From contig NZ_MOBM01000011.1 of NCBI RefSeq assembly GCF_003732275.1, forward strand, positions 32,998-96,997: 64,000 bases of DNA, read 5' to 3'. The stretch is from Pseudomonas frederiksbergensis. GTDB taxonomy: Bacteria > Pseudomonadota > Gammaproteobacteria > Pseudomonadales > Pseudomonadaceae. The position numbers were made by a program, and so were the translations under genes. Below, piece by piece: positions 46,293 through 55,139 of the stretch. How positions within the stretch are numbered: position 1 is the stretch's first letter; each line of letters begins with the position of its first letter. The notes under the pieces were generated by a model, which was not told the origin of the DNA, ran no database searches, and saw nothing but the letters and a program-made list of their open reading frames with translations.

Positions 46293-46304
46293 TTCGGATT
46301 CCTC

Positions 46305-47987
46305 TTACTCGGGCAGGGCGATCGGACCGATCTCGTTGAACACATCTCCTGGACCCGGGTTTTCGGCGTGAGTTTCACCGCCGAAGTGTTTCATGATCCC
46401 CCACACCGCGTTGAGAGACGTCTGCACCGCGCCTTCGACCCAGGCCGGCGTCCACGAAACGTCGTCGCCGGCGATGAAAATCCCGCGCTGCTCGGGTGGC
46501 ATGTCGTCCTGCATGAAGTGCGCATACATGCGCTGGTTGTAGCGGTAGTGGCCGGGCAGGGCGCCTTTGAAGGCCCCGAGAAAGTGCGGGTCGGCTTCCC
46601 ACGACACGGTGATCGGATCGCCTATGATCCGCGCGGCGATGTCGACTTTCGGGTAGATCTTCTTCAACGCGTCCAAGGCCAGCTTCACGCGTTTTTCCAC
46701 CGGGTGAGGGAGCATTTTCAGCGCGTCGCTCATCCACGAGTACGACAGGCAAATCACCCCTGGTTTGTCGTCGCCATTGTCGAAAAGATAGGTGCCGCGG
46801 GTCAGGCGATCGGTGAGGGTCATGCTCATCAGGTCGCGACCGGTTTCCGGGTCCTTGTCCTTCCAGAATGGGCGATCGACCATCACGAAAGTCTTCGATG
46901 ATTGCATGTAGCGGGTGCGGTCCAGGGCCATCCACATCTTTTGCGAGAACAGGCTTTCGTCGCATTCGATCTGAGTGGTCAGCAGCCAGCTCTGGCAGGT
47001 GGTCAGTACAGCCGCGTATTCGCGTGTGTCGCCGTAGTTATCGGTAACAGTAAAACGCCCGTTCGGTGCATGGGCGATTTTTTTTACGCCGGAGCGCGGC
47101 GCACCGCTGTGCAGCGAACTGAGGCTGGTGCCTTCAGGCCAATGCACGCAACGCTCCGGCACATGGCGCCAGATGCCCAGCGGCACTTGCTCCACGCCGC
47201 CGACTACCAAGTGCTGATGATCGTCGCAGTTGGTCATCACCACGCGGAAGATTTCCAGCATCGAGTTGGGGAAGTCCGAGTCCCAGCCGCCAGTACCGAA
47301 ACCGACTTGGCCGAACACTTCGCGATGATGGAACGAGAGCTTGGCGAAGGCTTCGGAGGTGGCGACGAAATCATAGAACGTGCGGTCGTCCCACAGCGGC
47401 ACCAGGGTGTTCCATAGTTCCTTGAGGCGCGGCACGTCGCGGTCACGGATCGCTTGCTGGATATCGGAGAACTGCGAACCGGCTTCCAGAGCATCCGCCC
47501 AGGCGTCAGCAACTTCCTGGAACAGTGCAGGAAGATCCGCCAGTTTCTGTGCGTAATGAGTTTTGCCTTCCAGATCGATTACCGTGCTGCCCGACGCAGG
47601 CGTCAGCGGGTTCGGGAAGGGTTTGGTCTGCAGGCCAAGCTTGTCGACGTAGTGATAAAACGCGGTCGACGACACCGGGAAACGCATGCCGCCGAGTTCG
47701 GCGATGATGCCTTCGGCACCGTTGAACGCCTGGGAGCGCAGGCGACCGCCCATCTTCGAGGCTTCATAAACGACGGGTTTGAGGCCCAGCTTCATCAATT
47801 CGTAGGCGGCCACCAGACCGGCAATGCCAGCCCCGACAATCGCCACCTCGGCGCCGTGATTGTGCGCCGGAATGCTGCCCAGCCCGGCCGGGTGTTCGAT
47901 CCAGTCGTCGAAGGCGAAAGGAAAGTCCGGGCCGAAAACGGTGACCGGTTTTTTACCGTCTGCAGGATGGCGATTGTTCTTGTTCAT
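46305..47987 (-). CDS. davB: L-lysine 2-monooxygenase
   Basis: A 560-residue flavin amine-oxidase-fold enzyme that oxidatively decarboxylates L-lysine to 5-aminopentanamide. The FAD-binding motif is EVAIVGAGIAGLVAAYELMK (about residues 47-66), with GGRLRSQAF following and a C-terminal flavin segment GIFIAGDDVSWTPAWVEGAVQT. The length matches the known 560-residue enzyme. AAGG lies before the start. It is first in the davBA unit, with an Lrp-type regulator upstream on the same strand. Confidence 0.95.
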   Translation of the reverse strand: MNKNNRHPADGKKPVTVFGPDFPFAFDDWIEHPAGLGSIPAHNHGAEVAIVGAGIAGLVAAYELMKLGLKPVVYEASKMGGRLRSQAFNGAEGIIAELGGMRFPVSSTAFYHYVDKLGLQTKPFPNPLTPASGSTVIDLEGKTHYAQKLADLPALFQEVADAWADALEAGSQFSDIQQAIRDRDVPRLKELWNTLVPLWDDRTFYDFVATSEAFAKLSFHHREVFGQVGFGTGGWDSDFPNSMLEIFRVVMTNCDDHQHLVVGGVEQVPLGIWRHVPERCVHWPEGTSLSSLHSGAPRSGVKKIAHAPNGRFTVTDNYGDTREYAAVLTTCQSWLLTTQIECDESLFSQKMWMALDRTRYMQSSKTFVMVDRPFWKDKDPETGRDLMSMTLTDRLTRGTYLFDNGDDKPGVICLSYSWMSDALKMLPHPVEKRVKLALDALKKIYPKVDIAARIIGDPITVSWEADPHFLGAFKGALPGHYRYNQRMYAHFMQDDMPPEQRGIFIAGDDVSWTPAWVEGAVQTSLNAVWGIMKHFGGETHAENPGPGDVFNEIGPIALPE

Positions 47988-48145
47988 GGCTGACCTTGCT
48001 GGCGACCTGACGCAGAGTGCGCGTCTGAGTATAGGAAAAGATGGCAGCCATTCTAGAGAGCGTAGAACACGTTAATAAGACGCAATGTGTCGTCATTTTG
48101 CTAATAGCCTGATCAATGTGACGATGTATTGCTACACACTGTTCA

Positions 48146-48173
48146 ATGTGGGAGCGAGCCTGCTCGCGATGAG
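48146..48173. repeat. Single REP unit
   Basis: GTGGGAGCGAGCCTGCTCGC, one unpaired REP copy between davB and the Lrp-type gene. It is the last REP element seen before the accessory region. Confidence 0.7.
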
Positions 48174-48208
48174 GCCCGATCAGACAATGAAGAATTATTG
48201 GTTGAAAC

Positions 48209-48670
48209 TCAAACCGGCTGCCCCCGATCAATCTTGCTACTCAAGATGATCGAAGTCGTCGTCTTCTCCACGCCATCCACACTGCCAATCTGATCCAGCA
48301 ACTGATCCAGTTGCTCCGGCGAGTCGGTGCGCAACCACGCCACATAATCAAATTCGCCGCTCACTGCACACAACTGCTGAACCTGCGCCATGGCGCTAAG
48401 ACGACGCAGCACTTCCTTGCCGGACCGCGGTTGCACCGTAATCCCGACATACGCCTGCAATCCGCCATCAACCACCCGCTGCCCCAGGCGCACACCGTAA
48501 CCGGTGATCACTTTGGCCTTTTCCAGTCGCGCCAGACGCGACGTCACCGTGGTGCGGGCGATACCCAGTTGCCGGGCGAGCATGGCCACGCTTTCGCGGG
48601 CATTGATCTGCAAGGCCGCGATCAATTGGCGGTCGATTTCGTCAAGAACGGGCGGGCGGGTGTCAGGCAA
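48209..48670 (-). CDS. Lrp/AsnC-family regulator next to davBA
   Basis: A regulator of about 153 residues with an N-terminal helix-turn-helix (LDEIDRQLIAALQINARESV, LGIARTTVTSRLARLEKAKVI) and a C-terminal RAM ligand domain (GLQAYVGITVQPRSGKEVLRRL, VSGEFDYVAWLRT). A TTG start at 48670 is preferred because GGAG lies 7 bases upstream; the frame can extend to a TTG at 48697. It is upstream of davBA on the same strand and probably senses lysine or a related amino acid, by context. Confidence 0.88.
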   Translation of the reverse strand: MPDTRPPVLDEIDRQLIAALQINARESVAMLARQLGIARTTVTSRLARLEKAKVITGYGVRLGQRVVDGGLQAYVGITVQPRSGKEVLRRLSAMAQVQQLCAVSGEFDYVAWLRTDSPEQLDQLLDQIGSVDGVEKTTTSIILSSKIDRGQPV

Positions 48671-48901
48671 AGGGGCATCTCCAGCGGCACAGATCAATGG
48701 GCAGGCATGTTACAGGCACATCCTGCGCGGTGCTCGTGGCGGTTGTCTGATCCGGATCATCAGCGGCATCTCGGTCGGTTTACCAGGACGCTGTGTAACG
48801 AAATGGTTAATCGCTGATTCAGATTGGCTAATCAATGGTCGATAGCATGGACAGGTGTCGTAACTCGTAGTCGAATGCGCTACTAAGGACTGTGACGGGA
48901 G

Positions 48902-49558
48902 ATGCTGGCAATGATGAAGAAGATGCCTCCCGCTATGCGGGAACATGCATTGCAGATTGCGAATCACGAAATGGGGCACTACGTAGTTGCCCGAGCCTTG
49001 GGCTTTGAAACGGGTGATGTGACCCTGAAAGTCACCATGGACTTTAGGCATCAGGCCGGGGCTTCCATTCTCTTGGCGCGGTCAATCTCTTCCATAGAAG
49101 AAATGAAGGAACATCTGGAAGGTCGGCTGATTGTGCTTTTTGCTGGCGCTATGAGTCAGACATTATCTACAAAGCACTCAGCCAGGAAATTCGTCGATAA
49201 ATCGAAAGCGACAGCCATCCTGAATGGAGAGCTTGGGGCGGAACAGGATTACGCAAAAGTAAGGGAGTTACGACACTTGCTGCGGAATATCTCTTACCCC
49301 GATACAGATCCAGCCTCGTCCGAGCGCATAACTGCCGAACTTAAAGAGATTACTGATCGTGTGTGGCTGCGGACTCAACAAATCGTAGAGGCATTGGCCG
49401 ATACGATTACCGAATTGGGCGCGGCACTAGTAGACGGCATGACCATTGTGGAGCAATGGGGTAGGCCGGCGGATACCTATGAGGTTGTGTTGACGGGTGA
49501 AATGCTTGAGCGGCTGCGGCCAGTGCAGGCGATTCCGTCGTTGAGTGTTTGGGCCTGA
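48902..49558 (+). CDS. Orphan FtsH-peptidase-like (M41) zinc protease domain
   Basis: A 218-residue soluble protein. The zinc motif NHEMGHYVVARALGF (H22-E-M-G-H26) is followed by LEGRLIVLFAGAMSQ and GAEQDYAKVRELRHLL. This order matches the M41 peptidase domain of FtsH, where the third ligand is an Asp in GASNDIERAT; D116 takes that place here. The AAA ATPase and membrane segments of FtsH are absent, so this is a free-standing peptidase domain. Its target is unknown. A start at 48911 is also possible, since GGGAG fits it better. Base composition is lower in GC than the neighbours, fitting an acquired gene. Confidence 0.75.
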   Translation: MLAMMKKMPPAMREHALQIANHEMGHYVVARALGFETGDVTLKVTMDFRHQAGASILLARSISSIEEMKEHLEGRLIVLFAGAMSQTLSTKHSARKFVDKSKATAILNGELGAEQDYAKVRELRHLLRNISYPDTDPASSERITAELKEITDRVWLRTQQIVEALADTITELGAALVDGMTIVEQWGRPADTYEVVLTGEMLERLRPVQAIPSLSVWA

Positions 49559-49577
49559 AAAGTGCCAAGCGCTGACT

Positions 49578-50369
49578 TCAATTTGCAGGGAAGATATCCT
49601 GTTTTGGCATAAAAAATCGAGCAAATAGTTCGGGTTGTGACTTGATGTTTAATTTGGCGTAAATGTTTCGGCGGTGAACTTTTATAGTTTCTGTCGACAG
49701 GGCAAGTTTTCCGGCTATCTCTTTGTTAGAAAAGCCGCTAAGTAATAATTGAAGTACGTCCTTTTCGCGCGTTGTTATTTGTGTGCCCAGCTGAATGATC
49801 GTTTCTGACCATGAAGTTGGCTCAGGGAGGTCTTTTTCTACGTCAACCTCAAAACACATGCGTTGATGCATTAGCGCAGTCACCCATGGTTTGATAATGT
49901 CAAGTATTGTTATTTGCTCTTGATTAAAGCGGGTTTTGCTGCCAAAGGAAATGCATAGCGTTCTATCGGCGTCAAGCTGGACATTGTACTGCGCTTCATC
50001 GACAGAAATATATTGCGCGAAATATTGATGATAATACTCGGTTTTAAGGAAGTGCTCTGGCGCAATATCCAGCATATGAAAGAAGCCGCTCTGTGGGTTT
50101 TCTCGATTCGCAATATAAAACGGATCCAGCATATAAAGCCCCTTCACATAGCGATGAGTGAATGCATCTATCTCTTCTGTATCTGCTACTTCAGGAAGGC
50201 TGACAACTTGCACTTGTGTATTGCTAAATATGAGTACGACCCAGTTATCGATTTGCACATATTCATTTAATATACGAATAAGTGAACTCCAGAATTCTGG
50301 ACGGTTCAACTGCATGATCAGCTTTCCAATCGATCGGTGCCAAGCCAGGTTATGACGGTCGAGTGGCAT
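49578..50369 (-). CDS. LuxR-family transcriptional regulator
   Basis: A 263-residue regulator with a C-terminal LuxR helix-turn-helix (about 195-250; TTREKDVLQLLLSGFSNKEI, LALSTETIKVHRRNIYAKL). The N-terminal 180 residues do not show an obvious receiver or autoinducer-domain signature to the eye. It is divergent from the polyamine-type binding protein gene; the 139-base gap carries three direct ATTCGT repeats. Orphan LuxR proteins beside solute-binding proteins often respond to amines or amino acids, which is an inference here. AT-rich codon use sets it apart from the backbone. Confidence 0.85.
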   Translation of the reverse strand: MPLDRHNLAWHRSIGKLIMQLNRPEFWSSLIRILNEYVQIDNWVVLIFSNTQVQVVSLPEVADTEEIDAFTHRYVKGLYMLDPFYIANRENPQSGFFHMLDIAPEHFLKTEYYHQYFAQYISVDEAQYNVQLDADRTLCISFGSKTRFNQEQITILDIIKPWVTALMHQRMCFEVDVEKDLPEPTSWSETIIQLGTQITTREKDVLQLLLSGFSNKEIAGKLALSTETIKVHRRNIYAKLNIKSQPELFARFFMPKQDIFPAN

Positions 50370-50392
50370 TTTCTACCCCTTTAGGGTTAGGG

Positions 50393-50436
50393 ATTCGTAG
50401 GTCAGGGGTAAGTATTCGTAGGTATTTACTATTCGT
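50393..50436. promoter_or_regulatory. Three direct repeats of ATTCGT between divergent genes
   Basis: ATTCGTAGGT at 50393-50402 and 50414-50423 and ATTCGT at 50431-50436 are spaced about two helical turns (21 and 17 bases). They lie in the luxR/binding-protein gap and are candidate LuxR-type operator units. Confidence 0.45.
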
Positions 50437-50508
50437 CAATGCCCGGTATATTCACGATCAGGACTCACGATGGCCATGAGGGCATATCGTCTTGACAAGG
50501 ATAGTTGT

Positions 50509-51612
50509 ATGAGCAAATCACCTTTGCGAACCCTTTTTGCGGCCTCGCTTCTCTGTGCAGGGATAAGCACATCAGTGGGGGCTGTAGAGCCTGAGGTGTT
50601 TCTGTATAACTGGTTCGGATTTATCGCACCGCAGACCCCAAAGGAGTTTGAGCAGGAAACCGGCACCAGAGTCCAAATGGATGCGTTCGACAGCGCCGAA
50701 ATCATGCAGAGTAAAGTAATGGCCGGGCGCACGGGGTATGACGTGGTTGTGGCTACCTCCAATGTGCTGCCAAGCCTGATCCAGGCGGGAGTCCTTCAGC
50801 CGTTGGATCGTAATCAACTGAGTAATTTGTCACACATCGATCCTGATATCTTGTCCCAGGTTGCGGTCAATGATCCTGGTAATCGCTATTCTGTGCCCTA
50901 TTTATGGGGCACCACCGGCATTGGCTATGATGTTGATAAAGTCAAAGCAGCATTGGGTGATAATGCTCCGGTGAATAGCTGGGACTTGATCTTCAAAGAA
51001 GAAAATATCAGCAAGCTTAAGTCGTGCGGTGTGGCAATGCTCGACTCTCCAAGCGAGATCATTTCAATTGCTTTGCATTACCTTGGGCTCCCTAGCAACA
51101 GTAGGAACCCGGATGATTACCAGAAAGCTCAAGCCCTATTGTTAAAAATCCGTCCCTACGTCCTCTATTTCGACTCCTCCAGAATCGACGCTGACCTAGC
51201 CGATGGCAATATTTGCGCCGTTGTAGGATGGGCCAATGGTGCCCTTGCTGCGCAGGCCATGAATGAGAAAGCTAACACTGGGCGCAAGATTGCATACAGC
51301 CTTCCTCGCGAGGGAGCGCTGGTTTGGTCGGAAAATTTGGTTCTGTTAAAAGATGCTCCCCACCCAAAGGAAGGCATGGCGTTTATTAATTATATGTTGC
51401 GACCAGAAATTATTGCCAAAACCTCAAACCACACCCTATATCCTAATGCTAATAAAGATGCCGCTGAATTTGTTGAGCGAAAATTGCGAGAAAATTCTTG
51501 GATTTATCCAGACAAAAAAACGGTTGCCACACTTGTTCCACTTGAACCGCTGCCATTGCAATTGGAGCGAGTCCGCACCCGGGTTTGGACCAAAGTGAAG
51601 AGTGGTACGTGA
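50509..51612 (+). CDS. Polyamine-type periplasmic binding protein (PotF-like)
   Basis: A 367-residue solute-binding protein. A signal peptide lies at residues 1-25 (MSKSPLRTLFAASLLCAG, cleavage near VGA-VEP). The mature start PEVFLYNWFGFIAPQTPKEF matches the spermidine/putrescine family PotD/PotF (typically VYNWSDYIAPDT). YDVVVATSNVLPSLI and YSVPYLWGTTGIGYD are further family segments. No permease or ATPase genes are adjacent, so it may feed another transporter or act as a sensor. The start at 50509 has AAGGA upstream. The divergent LuxR gene is the likely regulator. Confidence 0.88.
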   Translation: MSKSPLRTLFAASLLCAGISTSVGAVEPEVFLYNWFGFIAPQTPKEFEQETGTRVQMDAFDSAEIMQSKVMAGRTGYDVVVATSNVLPSLIQAGVLQPLDRNQLSNLSHIDPDILSQVAVNDPGNRYSVPYLWGTTGIGYDVDKVKAALGDNAPVNSWDLIFKEENISKLKSCGVAMLDSPSEIISIALHYLGLPSNSRNPDDYQKAQALLLKIRPYVLYFDSSRIDADLADGNICAVVGWANGALAAQAMNEKANTGRKIAYSLPREGALVWSENLVLLKDAPHPKEGMAFINYMLRPEIIAKTSNHTLYPNANKDAAEFVERKLRENSWIYPDKKTVATLVPLEPLPLQLERVRTRVWTKVKSGT

Positions 51613-51670
51613 TCTGACAGGGTTGTCGTCTTTGTTATTCTATGGGGTCTTTATTCTATATGAGGGTGCT

Positions 51671-51856
51671 ATGGGTATTTACAGAGAAATTAAAAGCGAA
51701 ATTAAAGAATTGGTAGTGCTGATAAAGATGACTGAGCGATATGAAGCGCTCATCGCAAATGGCTTTGTGTCGCTGGATAATCAGTCAATTGTTATTAATG
51801 AACAGCGGTTGAGCCGTATTGAAGAGTTACTCCGTAAGTATGATGTGGGTTTATAA
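51671..51856 (+). CDS. Small hypothetical protein
   Basis: A 61-residue charged helical peptide (MGIYREIKSEIKELVVLIKM...) with GAGG just before the ATG. No family is recognised. It follows the binding-protein gene by about 60 bases in the same AT-rich segment. Confidence 0.45.
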   Translation: MGIYREIKSEIKELVVLIKMTERYEALIANGFVSLDNQSIVINEQRLSRIEELLRKYDVGL

Positions 51857-52020
51857 TTTAAAAGGAGATTAATCTATTCCGGTTTGGCCTGTACGTGGCT
51901 TTTCTGGATTTTTCGGCTTGCCAATTTGGAGAACTGGTAATCACGTAGGGAGCAAGGGCAGCCCTTATCAGCCGACTGACGTAGGGGGTGTCGCAGAGGT
52001 TCTAGGGAAGGAGAAACATC

Positions 52021-52290
52021 ATGTACCAAGGTGATTGCCAATGCTACTTGGAGTCGGACGAATACAAAGCCTACAAGGAGATTGAGGAGCAGATCGGTCA
52101 TTGCACCCCGGAACAAGCCTGGGCCATGTATTACGTCTCGGTCGGGATGGTGCGTGAAAACATCGCCTTGGCGGTGATGGAACACATCGCCAGGGGTAAC
52201 AAGGCACTGCTGATTGAGTTCCCCGAACTTGCACCGGCTGAGAAGGGAGTTCACGAGGTGGATCAGGCAAGCCGTTTACAACGGTTTTAG
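52021..52290 (+). CDS. Hypothetical protein
   Basis: An 89-residue acidic soluble protein (MYQGDCQCYLESDEYKAYKE...) with the strong ribosome site AAGGAG 8 bases before the ATG. It has two Cys at positions 6 and 8 and no signal peptide. It is not recognised. It is the last gene before the displaced tRNA end that marks the left border of the integrated element. Confidence 0.55.
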   Translation: MYQGDCQCYLESDEYKAYKEIEEQIGHCTPEQAWAMYYVSVGMVRENIALAVMEHIARGNKALLIEFPELAPAEKGVHEVDQASRLQRF

Positions 52291-52459
52291 CGATGATCAG
52301 CCGGCCAGTTTTGCAAATCAGAGCTTTCCAGATGCCGGAAGGTATTTTGACGAGACTTGAATGAGAGGGTGCCCTGGACGGCTGGCGAACCAGCTCTGTT
52401 CCTACATTTGTACCCTTGGGCCATAGGACTGTATCTGTGGTGATCCACCCAGAAACACG

Positions 52460-52482
52460 AAAGCCGCGCAATGCGCGGCTTT
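52460..52482 (-). terminator. Hairpin at the original tRNA 3' flank
   Basis: AAAGCCGCGC (52460-52469) pairs with GCGCGGCTTT (52473-52482). It lies next to the displaced tRNA end and was probably the terminator of the tRNA before the element integrated. Confidence 0.65.
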
Positions 52483-52487
52483 GAGTA

Positions 52488-52534
52488 TGGTGGGTCCAGT
52501 AGGACTCGAACCTACGACCAAGGGATTATGAGTC
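52488..52534 (-). repeat. attL: displaced 3' end of the tRNA
   Basis: These 47 bases repeat the 3' end of the tRNA at 60001-60047 with a single mismatch (T at 52495, C at 60008); 52496-52534 is identical. The copy covers the CCA end, the T arm and the anticodon loop, then stops. It marks the left attachment site. Confidence 0.92.
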
Positions 52535-52647
52535 ACAAGATTTGAAATTATCTGATGCTTCTTGAAACGATGATTTCAGATAAATCAAGGCTTTCAGGCC
52601 TATTTGACGTTTCGTGCCGTTTCTTATTATCTCCTAGAATTGCTATG

Positions 52648-52670
52648 ATTCGTTGAGCAGTTCGTTAAGA
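52648..52670. repeat. Left inner repeat, candidate integrase arm site
   Basis: A 23-base sequence repeated with two mismatches at 59921-59943. Each copy contains two direct TTCGTT(A/G/T)AG units 12 bases apart. The place just inside attL fits an arm-type integrase binding site. Confidence 0.6.
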
Positions 52671-52687
52671 GAATTTAGGGGCTCGGA

Positions 52688-54073
52688 ATGGCGCAGAAAC
52701 TGGTTCACAGCAAGATCACAGCCTTGAAGAAAGGCACTATTTCCGAGGCTTTGGAGGGCAAGGGAACGGGTTCGCTTATCTTTGAGCGCCGAGCTACTGG
52801 TGTGCTGGTTTACTTGAGTCTGCGCAGAGAAGGAAAGCAGGAGCGGTTAAAGCTGGGGATCTACTCCGACAAAACGTTGGTTGAGTGGCGGGCCTACGCT
52901 GCTGCTAAGTCTCTGGAGATCCGTGCCTTTCCGAACATTGATGCTTATGAGGATGCGGAAAAGGAGCGCCTGCGCTTAACCCTGCGTGCTGCCGAAGTTG
53001 AGGCAAGGCAGGGGACGCTGGGCCAAATGCTGAATGCCTATGTTGACGATATGGAGCGAAGGGGCAAGTCCAGTGCCAGAGCTGTGCGTGGTGCGCTAAA
53101 ACTAGATGTTCTCGATCCATTCCCGGAATTGTCGCAATGCAGGGCCAAGGAAGTCGAACCCAGCGATATTGCCAACATTCTGCGTCGTTGCCTGACTCGC
53201 TCAGTAGCTAGTAAAGGGCGTGGCGTTCGCTTGACCAAGGCGTCAGCAACCAATGGTAAGAAGCGGCAGGCTGATAAATTGCGCTCCTACCTTCAGGCAG
53301 CGTTTTCGTTTGGGCTTGCGAGCGACCTAAATCCACTCCGCGCTGGTAACGCTGTTCAATATGGCCTCAAATCGAACCCCGCGCGTGACGTGCCAACTAT
53401 TGAAGGCGCCAATCAGGCGAATACCTGGGCGCTGACCAAAGAAGAATTGAAGGCGGTTGTTCTAGCCGTTGAGGATTTGCCGGATCGCCGTCGCGCAATC
53501 GCTAAAGCAATGCTTTATCTGGCTGGGCAGCGGGTAGAGATGCTTTGTCGTGTCACTTGGAATGACCTTTACGACGATGGCGAGCATGGGGAGGTGATGC
53601 GGTTGATCGACCTCAAGGGCGGTAAAGGAACGCCGCCACGGGAGCATCTGTTACCGATGACTCAGCGACTGCGCGAAATCCTTTCTCCACTGATGGCGCT
53701 TCAAGATGCAGGTAAAGCACCGGGGCCGTTTTCCTTGCGTGGCAAGGTCAATATCACACCCGGTACTGCGCTGGATATTTTTTCCGCGCTTGGGGATCAG
53801 CTTGCGTCGAAAGGTGAGGCTCGCCGTTTCACCTGGCGGACACTAAGGGCGACTATCGAAACTCACTTGGCGTCGTTGGGTGTGAATCAAGAGCGCCGCG
53901 CATGGCTGTTGTCGCATGGCCGGTCAGGCGTCCAGGCAAAGCATTATGATCGATGGAATTATCTACCGGAGAAGCGCGGGGATTTGGATAGATGGGCGCG
54001 TTATCTAGATGAGCTCGCGGGCGTTGCGCCTGCTGATAACGTGCTAAAAGGGGTGTTTGGCAAAACCTCATAA
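52688..54073 (+). CDS. Tyrosine-recombinase integrase
   Basis: A 461-residue phage-type integrase. The catalytic domain (about 235-440) shows the first arginine in LYLAGQRVEMLCRVTW, a second-box segment FTWRTLRATIETHLASLGV in which the usual His-x-x-Arg is altered, and the C-terminal LSHGRSGVQAKHYDRW with the His and the probable nucleophile Tyr. An N-terminal arm-binding part precedes it. It starts about 150 bases inside attL and reads inward, the usual place for a tRNA-targeting integrase. It should catalyse integration and excision at the 47-base core. Codon use is close to the host. Confidence 0.93.
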   Translation: MAQKLVHSKITALKKGTISEALEGKGTGSLIFERRATGVLVYLSLRREGKQERLKLGIYSDKTLVEWRAYAAAKSLEIRAFPNIDAYEDAEKERLRLTLRAAEVEARQGTLGQMLNAYVDDMERRGKSSARAVRGALKLDVLDPFPELSQCRAKEVEPSDIANILRRCLTRSVASKGRGVRLTKASATNGKKRQADKLRSYLQAAFSFGLASDLNPLRAGNAVQYGLKSNPARDVPTIEGANQANTWALTKEELKAVVLAVEDLPDRRRAIAKAMLYLAGQRVEMLCRVTWNDLYDDGEHGEVMRLIDLKGGKGTPPREHLLPMTQRLREILSPLMALQDAGKAPGPFSLRGKVNITPGTALDIFSALGDQLASKGEARRFTWRTLRATIETHLASLGVNQERRAWLLSHGRSGVQAKHYDRWNYLPEKRGDLDRWARYLDELAGVAPADNVLKGVFGKTS

Positions 54074-54322
54074 TCGCTGTCGGGCACAGAGATACTGGGC
54101 TTGACTCTCGAAAGTTGACTGATCGGCCAGCTTTCGTTTTGACCTAAAACATCCATGCTAAAATAGAAACGTGAAGAAGCCCAGTGAAACGCACTGAGCT
54201 GATTCTAAATCGCTTTGCATGGAGTGAGTCTCACCTCACTACTGCGAGGCACAAACGCTAAAACGAGTTTGGCCTTCCTTTCTGAACAATTGGAATCATA
54301 GGGCGCTGAAAAACAGCCGTCA

Positions 54323-54550
54323 ATGAAAAAAGCCAGCTCGCTACCAAACGGTAATGAGATGACGATTGATTTTACACTGATGATGATGAACAAAAAGCAG
54401 GTGTGTGCCGCCCTTGGCGTTTCGCCTGTAACCCTATGGCGTTGGGTGTGCGCAGACCACTTTCCTAAGCCGATCCAGCTTGGCCCCCGCCGTGTTGCAT
54501 GGCGATCATCTGCCGTCGAAGCCTTCCTAGTAAAAACAGAGGCGGCTTAA
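54323..54550 (+). CDS. AlpA-like helix-turn-helix protein
   Basis: A 75-residue DNA-binding protein. MNKKQVCAALGVSPVTLWRW followed by VCADHFPKPIQLGPRRVAWRSSAVEAFL is the AlpA/MerR-like winged helix that in P4-like elements activates integrase expression or acts as an excisionase. Start choice is uncertain (54323, 54359 or the ATG cluster before MNKKQV). It opens the operon that runs to the primase gene. Confidence 0.85.
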   Translation: MKKASSLPNGNEMTIDFTLMMMNKKQVCAALGVSPVTLWRWVCADHFPKPIQLGPRRVAWRSSAVEAFLVKTEAA

Positions 54551-54552
54551 TC

Positions 54553-54870
54553 ATGAAGATTAAACAACCCTGCGATGTGGGGATGGTATCGGCTTGCCTC
54601 CAGAAAGTGGCTGACCTGAAAGCTACTAGCGCTTACGCGCAGCGGCAGCGTGTCCTGGCCGTGCTGATAGATCATCCCGCAAGTACCTTTGAGCTGCGAG
54701 ATCGCTACAACGTGATGATGCCAGGCGCTCGTGTGATTGAGTTGCGAGAGCAAGGGCACGAGATTTTGACCAAGCGTCAAAACCTCCCTGATCGCTTCGG
54801 CCGTATTCATCCGCGTGTTGCAGTTTATGTGTTGGTTCGATTGGCTCAACAAAAGGAGCTTGTGGCATGA
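54553..54870 (+). CDS. Winged-helix protein of phage type
   Basis: A 105-residue protein. The centre (AYAQRQRVLAVLIDHPASTF, ELRDRYNVMMPGARVIELREQG) matches the small winged-helix domain found in phage and island genes (HTH_39 type), likely a DNA-binding regulator. The start at 54553 lies 2 bases after the AlpA-like stop. It overlaps the next gene by ATGA. No specific role can be given. Confidence 0.8.
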   Translation: MKIKQPCDVGMVSACLQKVADLKATSAYAQRQRVLAVLIDHPASTFELRDRYNVMMPGARVIELREQGHEILTKRQNLPDRFGRIHPRVAVYVLVRLAQQKELVA

Positions 54871-55139
54871 ATGCTCAGCAAATCACGCAAGTGAAAGCCC
54901 TTGCAGGACTGTACCAAATGATCGGTAATGCCTCGTTGATCAGTGCTAACGATAACGACGATGCGCTCGCAATTAGCGTATTCGTGAAGGCCTTCGATAG
55001 TCTTAAGTCCGCGCCGCTTGATGTGGTTGAAGTCAATCGCCGCTATCTGGCTGCGTTCAATTCCGGCAAAGCACTTGCCGGTCTGATTGAGGCGGAGCGT
55101 GTGCAAATAATCGCCAGCTACCATGGGGATGAGCAATGA
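54867..55139 (+). CDS. Hypothetical element protein
   Basis: A 90-residue acidic helical protein (MNAQQITQVKALAGLYQMIG...) with no recognised family. It is coupled by ATGA overlaps to the genes on both sides, so it belongs to the replication operon of the element and may assist the primase-helicase. Confidence 0.7.
   Translation: MNAQQITQVKALAGLYQMIGNASLISANDNDDALAISVFVKAFDSLKSAPLDVVEVNRRYLAAFNSGKALAGLIEAERVQIIASYHGDEQ

Noticed and set aside
51874..52254. 126-codon minus-strand frame opposite the 89-residue gene
   Set aside because: It has no ribosome site or family signature, and the plus-strand gene has a strong AAGGAG.
52488..52564. A second tRNA gene
   Set aside because: Only the last 47 bases match; the D arm and 5' acceptor strand are missing, so it is an attachment-site fragment.
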